Assembly: GCA_030691665.1 (NCBI GenBank)
Contig: JAUYDU010000415.1
Coordinates: 1 to 8,576 of the forward strand
Source of the DNA: Chloroflexota bacterium
Lineage (GTDB): Bacteria; Chloroflexota; Dehalococcoidia; SM23-28-2
Direction of reading: 5' to 3'
DNA length: 8,576 nt
In this document: one piece after another, positions 4,191 through 8,576 of the stretch
How the letters are laid out: every line of letters starts with the position of its first letter
How positions within the stretch are numbered: position 1 is the stretch's first letter
Made by a program: the position numbers and the translations under genes
The notes under the pieces: generated by a model
The model's input: only the letters and a program-made list of their open reading frames with translations
Database searches by the model: none
What the model was told of the DNA's origin: nothing

Positions 4191-5846
4191 ATGGAACCCG
4201 CCAACTACTGGCAGCGGCTGGCTCGGCGCCGGATGTCGCGCCGGCGTCTCCTCCAGGCCGGCGCCGCGGCCGCCCTGGGTGGCGTCGCCCTGGCCGTGGT
4301 CGGCTGCGAGGGGGGGAAGGAAGGGGGAGGCCCAGCCCCGTCGCCGACCCTGGCGGCGGGAGAGCCCAAGTACGGCGGCGTCCTCCGCTTCGGCTACGGC
4401 ACCGACCCTGTCGGCCTCGACCCCCATCAGGACATAGCCGCCCTCAGCGTCATGGCCAAGATGTACAGCTACCTCTATCACGTGGGCGCCGGTAGCCAGG
4501 CCGTAATGAATCTAGCCGACAGCATGGAGCACCCCGACGACAACACCTACCTCTTCAGGCTCAAGCAGAACGCTAGGTTCCAGCCCAAGCCGCCGGTGGA
4601 CGGCCGCGAGATTACTGCCGAGGACGTGCGCTATAGCTTCCAGCGCCGCAGCAGTGCCCTGGTATCGATAGACCTGCGCTTCCCCCAGATCATTGACAAG
4701 CTGGAGGCGGTGGACAACTACACCTTCAGGCTCACCACCAAGCGGCCCTTCGCCCCCACCTTCTACGAGATGGCCAACAACACCTGGGCCATCGTCCCCA
4801 AGGAGGCGGTGGAGCAGTTCGGCGACCTGAAGCAGAACCCCATCAGCGGCGGCCCCTACATGCTTAAGCGATTCGTGCGGGCCGAACGGGTGGAGATGGA
4901 GAAGAACCCCAACTTCTACTTTCCCGGCCGCCCCTACCTCGATGGCCTCGAATACATCGTCATACCCGACGACTCCGCCCTCCTCGCCGCCTTCCAGTCC
5001 AAGCAGCACGACATCAACGGGGCCACCCTCAACGCCCTCAGGGTCAGGGAGCTGCGCAAGAACGAGGAGATAACCATCATTGAGCGACCCGACCTCTACT
5101 ACCCGGTGCTGTGGGTCAAGACCGGCAAGGCGCCCTTCAACGACATCCGCGTGCGCCAAGCCATAGATCTGGCTATCGATCGCCAGGAGATTATCGACAA
5201 GATCTTCTTCGGCGAGGCGAAGATCAACGGCCCCATCGCCTGGGGGCACGACTTCTGGGCTCTGTCCCAGGAGGAGCTCCAGGCCGCCTACACGTACGAC
5301 CCCGAAGGCGCCCGTCGTCTGCTGGCAGAAGCCAACTACCCCGACGGCTTCACGGTAACCCTCAAGACGGCCAACAACCCCGGCAACTGGCGCGACATCG
5401 TCACCCTGGTCGCCGAGCAACTGGGCCGCGTGGGCATCAAGGTCGACCTCCAGCTCATGGACCTGGGCGCCTGGCTGGGCAGCGTCCTCCTGGTCGGCGC
5501 CTTCGACATGACCTTCTTCATCCAGCTTCCCTACGAGGAGCCGGACCGCCCCCTCGCCTTCTACCACTCGCTGGGCATCTCCGGCAACGGCAACCTAACC
5601 GACTACGGCAACAAGGAGCTGGATGCCCTCATCGACGCCCAGCAGCGCAGCTTCGATGATAACGAGCGCCAAAAGCTCATCCTGGAGGCCCAGCGTCTCA
5701 TCCTCAGGGAGCACGGCCCCCAGTTCACCCTCGCCAGCGGCTACAACTACACCGCCCACTGGAACTACGTGCAGGGTTGGTGGCCCGACGCACCGGAGAC
5801 CCATGCCAACGACTACAACTGGGAGTTCTGGCTAGACAAGGCCTAG
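4191..5846 (+). CDS. ABC transporter family 5 substrate-binding lipoprotein (second copy)
   Basis: From the ATG at 4191 this is a 551-residue SBP_bac_5 protein, paralogous to the gene at 2043. The signal region repeats the same plan: an Asn-Tyr-Trp start, an Arg-rich stretch, a twin-arginine motif SRRRLLQ (16-22), and the lipobox VVGC with Cys39, so a Tat-exported lipoprotein is predicted. Across residues 239-288 I count 33 of 50 identities with residues 240-289 of the first copy. Conserved landmarks include DPVGLDPH, ITAEDVRYSF, GGPYML, VRQAIDLAIDRQEIID and the C-terminal GWWP and WLDKA. Differences cluster in the linker and in several segments that could touch ligand, so the two copies may bind different substrates. 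A longer frame opens at TTG 4119, but it would include the -35 box. The dppB-like permease gene starts 36 bases downstream, so this copy is probably co-transcribed with the permeases. Confidence 0.95.
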   Translation: MEPANYWQRLARRRMSRRRLLQAGAAAALGGVALAVVGCEGGKEGGGPAPSPTLAAGEPKYGGVLRFGYGTDPVGLDPHQDIAALSVMAKMYSYLYHVGAGSQAVMNLADSMEHPDDNTYLFRLKQNARFQPKPPVDGREITAEDVRYSFQRRSSALVSIDLRFPQIIDKLEAVDNYTFRLTTKRPFAPTFYEMANNTWAIVPKEAVEQFGDLKQNPISGGPYMLKRFVRAERVEMEKNPNFYFPGRPYLDGLEYIVIPDDSALLAAFQSKQHDINGATLNALRVRELRKNEEITIIERPDLYYPVLWVKTGKAPFNDIRVRQAIDLAIDRQEIIDKIFFGEAKINGPIAWGHDFWALSQEELQAAYTYDPEGARRLLAEANYPDGFTVTLKTANNPGNWRDIVTLVAEQLGRVGIKVDLQLMDLGAWLGSVLLVGAFDMTFFIQLPYEEPDRPLAFYHSLGISGNGNLTDYGNKELDALIDAQQRSFDDNERQKLILEAQRLILREHGPQFTLASGYNYTAHWNYVQGWWPDAPETHANDYNWEFWLDKA

Positions 5847-5882
5847 CCAGCAGCGGAGGATCGGCGAGGCAAGCCCTGGCCC

Positions 5883-6830
5883 ATGGGAAACTATATTCTG
5901 CGGCGGCTTCTCCTCCTGGTGCCTATCCTCTTCGGCATCTCCGTCGCCACATTTGTCCTCTTTCGGGCCATACCCGGCGACGTGGCGGTGATCATCTGCG
6001 GCCAGACGGGCAGCCCCGAGTGCCTGGAGCGGGTGCGGGACCAGCTAGGCCTGAACAGGCCCCTGCTGGTGCAGTACACCGACTGGGTGGGCGGCATCTT
6101 CCGCGGCGACTTCGGCGCCTCCATGCTCAGCCACGTCTCCCTGGCCAGCGAGCTCAGGCATCGCTTTCCAGTCACCCTGGAGCTCCTGATCATGACCAAC
6201 ATCATCGCCCTGGCTCTGGCCATCCCTGCCGGCGTCATCTCGGCCATGCGCCCCAACACGCCCCTGGACCTGGTGGTGCGCTTCCTCAGTGTTCTCGGCC
6301 TGTCCATCCCCAACTTCTTCCTGGGCACCCTGCTGATCCTGTTGCCCCTCATCTGGTTCGATTGGACGCCCCCTCTGGGCGGCTACAAACCTTTCTTCGA
6401 GGACCCCTGGACCAACCTTCAGCAGTTCATCTTTCCCTCGCTCGCCCTGGGCACCGCTATCGCCGCCGGGCTCATGCGCCTGACCCGCTCCTCCCTGCTG
6501 GAAGTGATGCGTAACGATTACATTCGCACCGCCTGGTCCAAGGGCCTGCGCGAGCGAACGGTGGTGACCCGCCACGCCCTCAAGAACGCCATGATCCCGG
6601 TGGTGACGGTGCTTGGCCTCTACATCGGCGGCCTGATGGGCGGCACGGTGATCCTGGAGATGATCTTCGGTCTGCCGGGCCTGGGGCGGCTCGCTCTGGA
6701 GTCCATCTTGTTGCGCGACTACCCCATCGTCCAGGGGCTGGTGCTCATCTCGGCCACCGTCTTCGTGCTGGTGAACCTGGCGGTGGACGTGGTCTACGCC
6801 TGGTTCGATCCTCGCATTCGCTATGCATAG
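5883..6830 (+). CDS. ABC transporter permease, DppB/OppB type
   Basis: This 315-residue inner-membrane subunit, with its partner, forms the channel of a family 5 ABC importer. It starts with the family pattern: a short basic cytoplasmic end, first membrane segment at about 9-28, then RAIPGDVA. The external part has DQLGLNRPLLVQYTDW (53-68) and RGDFGAS (74-80). Further membrane segments lie near 99-121, 133-158, 183-198, 237-260 and 283-306. The cytoplasmic EAA-type coupling loop is at about 212-239, reading DYIRTAWSKGL then RHALKNAMIP, and contacts the ATPase. The protein ends in DPRIRYA. The ATG at 5883 is the only sensible start, but its ribosome binding site is poor (GAGG 13 bases away), which could keep permease levels below those of the binding protein. 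It lies 36 bases after the second binding-protein gene and 9 bases before dppC. The transported substrate is unknown. Confidence 0.95.
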   Translation: MGNYILRRLLLLVPILFGISVATFVLFRAIPGDVAVIICGQTGSPECLERVRDQLGLNRPLLVQYTDWVGGIFRGDFGASMLSHVSLASELRHRFPVTLELLIMTNIIALALAIPAGVISAMRPNTPLDLVVRFLSVLGLSIPNFFLGTLLILLPLIWFDWTPPLGGYKPFFEDPWTNLQQFIFPSLALGTAIAAGLMRLTRSSLLEVMRNDYIRTAWSKGLRERTVVTRHALKNAMIPVVTVLGLYIGGLMGGTVILEMIFGLPGLGRLALESILLRDYPIVQGLVLISATVFVLVNLAVDVVYAWFDPRIRYA

Positions 6831-6834
6831 GAGA
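6829..6834 (+). promoter_or_regulatory. Ribosome binding site overlapping the preceding stop codon
   Basis: AGGAGA (6829-6834) overlaps the TAG of the upstream permease (6828-6830) and lies five bases before the GTG at 6840. This supports the GTG start and points to translational coupling of the two permeases in equal amounts. Confidence 0.75.
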
Positions 6835-6839
6835 CAGCG

Positions 6840-7811
6840 GTGGCTAGGGAAGTAGCCGTACCAGCGGAGTGGGAGCTAAGGGCCGAGCGGCGCAGGTATG
6901 GCCCCCTGCGGGTTCTTCTCGCCCTGCGCCATCACCCCCTGGGGGTGTTCGGGCTGGTGGTCATCTTCGTCCTGGTTGTCACCGCCATAGGGGCGCCCCT
7001 CATCGCCCCCTATGATCCAGAGACAGCGCCCTCCCAGACCAAGGTGTTACAGCCACCCACCCTCGATCACGTCTTCGGCACCGACCGCCTGGGCAGGGAC
7101 GTGTTCAGCCGGGTAGTGTTCGGGGCCAGGCTGACCCTGGAGGTGGGCCTGGTTTCGGTGCTCTTCGGCGTTTTCGGGGCCACCGCCCTCGGTTTGGCCT
7201 CGGGCTATCTGGGCGGCCGCGTCGATAGCATCATTCAGCGGACAGTCGACGTGGCCCTGGCTTTCCCGGCCCTGATCCTGTTGCTGGCCATCATGTCAGT
7301 GCTGGGCAACCCCGACAGCGGCCCCCGCCAGTTCGTCATCGATCACACACCCCTATCCGAGAGCAAGAACATAAACATCGGCATCCTCACCGTGGCCATC
7401 GGCATCGGGATGATGGCTGGGGTGACCCGCATCGTCCGCGGGGCAGTGCTCTCAGAGAAGCAGAACGTGTACGTGGAGGCCGCCCGCGCCCTGGGTGCCA
7501 CCGACCTGCGCATCATGGCTGGGCACGTCCTGCCCAACATCATGGCCCTGATCATCGTCCTGGTGAGCATCCTCCTGCCCGTAGCCATCCTGGCCGAGGC
7601 CAGCCTCAGCTTCCTGGGGCTGGGGGTGCCGCCGCCGGCCCCTTCCTGGGGAGCCGACCTGAGCGCCGCTCGTAGCTGGTTGGAGGAAGCCCCCTGGTGG
7701 ACCATCTTCCCCGGCACCGCCATCAGCCTCACCGTCCTCGGCTTTAACCTGCTGGGCGATGCCCTGCGGGATATTCTGGACCCCCGCCTGCGCGGCCGCG
7801 GTCTGAGCTAG
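6840..7811 (+). CDS. ABC transporter permease, DppC/OppC type
   Basis: This 323-residue protein is the second channel subunit. It starts with GTG. A basic cytoplasmic N-terminus leads to the first membrane segment (about 35-55), followed by the signature FGTDRLGRDVFSR (79-91) and GAR, typical of DppC/OppC. Further membrane helices lie near 99-121, 137-155, 180-199, 234-255 and 288-308. The cytoplasmic EAA loop is clear: EAARALGATDLRIM (213-226), then HVLPN (229-233). SFLGLG (257-262) and a closing DPRLRG (314-319) complete the family pattern. The external loop at about 156-179 (NPDSGPRQFVID and following) looks longer and more polar than in typical members; this is judged from memory of the family. 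No ATPase gene follows: the next gene is on the other strand, only four bases past the stop. Confidence 0.95.
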   Translation: MAREVAVPAEWELRAERRRYGPLRVLLALRHHPLGVFGLVVIFVLVVTAIGAPLIAPYDPETAPSQTKVLQPPTLDHVFGTDRLGRDVFSRVVFGARLTLEVGLVSVLFGVFGATALGLASGYLGGRVDSIIQRTVDVALAFPALILLLAIMSVLGNPDSGPRQFVIDHTPLSESKNINIGILTVAIGIGMMAGVTRIVRGAVLSEKQNVYVEAARALGATDLRIMAGHVLPNIMALIIVLVSILLPVAILAEASLSFLGLGVPPPAPSWGADLSAARSWLEEAPWWTIFPGTAISLTVLGFNLLGDALRDILDPRLRGRGLS

Positions 7812-7815
7812 GCCC

Positions 7816-8576
7816 TCATCTCCCCCAGCGGTAGATGTGGCCCTCGTCCGAGAAGTACAGGGCGCCGTCCGGGCCGCTGACCACATCGAGCTGACAGGTG
7901 TGGCCGCTATTTTCCTTGCTCAGGAGCTGGTCGAACGCAGGCTCCGCCAGGCGCAGTCGCTCCAGCCGGCCCTCGTTCCAGGTGCAGAGGAAGAGGTCGT
8001 TCGCCAACCCCGGCCCGCCAGAGGCGGGGTCGCCCGTGTAGAAGGCGATGCCAGTGGGGGCTACCGACGTCGGGCCGCTCGACCATATCGGGTCCACGAA
8101 GCGAGAGTCGCCCGCCGCGCCCGTCACGTGCGGCCAGCCGTAGTTGGCGCCGGCCCGAATCACGTTCAGCTCGTCGAAGCCGGAGGGGCCGTTGTCGCTG
8201 GCGAAGAGCTGGCCCGTCAGCGGGTGGAAGGCCAGGCCGAACGGGTTGCGCAGCCCCAGGGCGTAAACGGGCGAGCCCGCAAAGGGGTTGTCGGCGGGAA
8301 TGGAGCCATCGGGGTTGAGGCGAAGGATCTTGCCCGCCAGGCTGCCCAGGTCCTGGGCCCGCTCCTGGCGTTGGGCGTCGCCGATGGACACGTAGAGCTT
8401 GCCGTCGGGCCCGAACTTGATCCGGCCGCCGTTGTGACAGCACTCGGGGCCCACCGGCAGGTCGTCCAGGATGACCTGCATCTCTCGGCCAACCCCGTCC
8501 ACCTCGGTGAAGCGCACCAGCCGCTGGCGCTGGGGCTGGCCGTCCGCATCGGGCTCGGAGTAGAAGACGTAGACGT
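7816..8576 (-). CDS. PQQ-dependent glucose/sorbosone dehydrogenase family protein, C-terminal part (5' truncated by window)
   Basis: The minus-strand frame stays open to the window edge (first full codon at 8574), giving 252 visible residues ending in TGA at 7818-7816. The GTG at 8517 is internal, because family-like sequence (VYVFYSEPD, then RLVRFTEVDG) continues upstream of it. The fold is the six-bladed propeller of soluble aldose sugar dehydrogenases, which oxidise sugars or related alcohols with PQQ and usually act outside the cytoplasm. Visible landmarks are HNGGRIKFGPDGKLYVSIGD, carrying the presumed catalytic His, the blade motif GLRNPFGLAFHP with the conserved Arg-Asn pair, ANYGWP, and a final SGPDGALYFSDEG. 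Two adjacent Cys precede the His. Related proteins are about 350 to 400 residues, so roughly the first third, including any signal peptide, is missing. It converges on dppC. A physiological link to the transporter is possible but not shown. Confidence 0.88.
   Translation of the reverse strand, partial: VYVFYSEPDADGQPQRQRLVRFTEVDGVGREMQVILDDLPVGPECCHNGGRIKFGPDGKLYVSIGDAQRQERAQDLGSLAGKILRLNPDGSIPADNPFAGSPVYALGLRNPFGLAFHPLTGQLFASDNGPSGFDELNVIRAGANYGWPHVTGAAGDSRFVDPIWSSGPTSVAPTGIAFYTGDPASGGPGLANDLFLCTWNEGRLERLRLAEPAFDQLLSKENSGHTCQLDVVSGPDGALYFSDEGHIYRWGR

Noticed and set aside
4512..5567. A 351-codon minus-strand frame opposite the second binding-protein gene
   Set aside because: It is the same kind of antisense shadow as that at 2091-3749, and the similarity of the two shadows follows from the sense genes being paralogues.
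5777..6514. A 245-codon plus-strand frame overlapping the DppB-type permease
   Set aside because: It is an alternative-frame shadow rich in Pro, Arg, His and Gly without membrane segments, while the permease frame has six clear helices and an EAA loop.

Overview
The window is GC-rich, with G or C at most third codon positions. It looks like a chromosomal fragment from a monoderm, Chloroflexota-like bacterium, probably of the Dehalococcoidia/SAR202 type. This placement is inference. It rests on two family 5 solute-binding proteins with an N-terminus I associate with that phylum (Tyr-Trp, then an Arg-rich twin-arginine motif, then a lipobox Cys), and on noncoding palindromes of a kind common in those genomes. 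There is no rRNA or other marker gene to confirm it.

Layout. (1) 1-198 (+) is the 3' end of a nitroreductase-family gene. (2) 211-262 is an imperfect inverted repeat between two converging genes, a plausible bidirectional terminator. (3) 1748 to 275 (-) is a tight two-gene operon: a YjbQ/UPF0047 protein, then a polyprenyl diphosphate synthase that starts with TTG one base after the yjbQ stop. (4) 1749-2042 is a divergent promoter region with a near-consensus sigma-70 promoter (TTGACA, 17 nt, TATAAG) facing right and a weaker candidate facing left. (5) 2043-3704 (+) is the first solute-binding lipoprotein. (6) 3705-4190 is a 486-base gene-free stretch full of perfect palindromes, ending in a promoter. 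(7) 4191-7811 (+) holds the second solute-binding lipoprotein and two ABC permeases of the DppB and DppC types. (8) 7816-8576 (-) is the 3' part of a PQQ-type glucose/sorbosone dehydrogenase, which meets dppC tail to tail with four bases between.

How the genes fit together. The main unit is a peptide/opine/nickel-class (family 5) ABC importer: two paralogous binding lipoproteins, probably Tat-exported, and one pair of permeases. No ATPase gene follows the permeases, so energy must come from ATPases encoded elsewhere or shared with another transporter. The substrate cannot be read from sequence. The leftward operon pairs an isoprenoid-chain synthase with YjbQ, and nothing here ties it to the transporter except the shared upstream region.

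I found no CRISPR array, tRNA, rRNA, transposase or phage gene, and no clearly new multi-gene system. The least explained content is noncoding: a cluster of palindromes with related cores but different stems (3802-3945), an ATCGGGGC motif shared by the regions upstream of both binding-protein genes, and a repeat-like palindrome that carries the ribosome binding site of the first.
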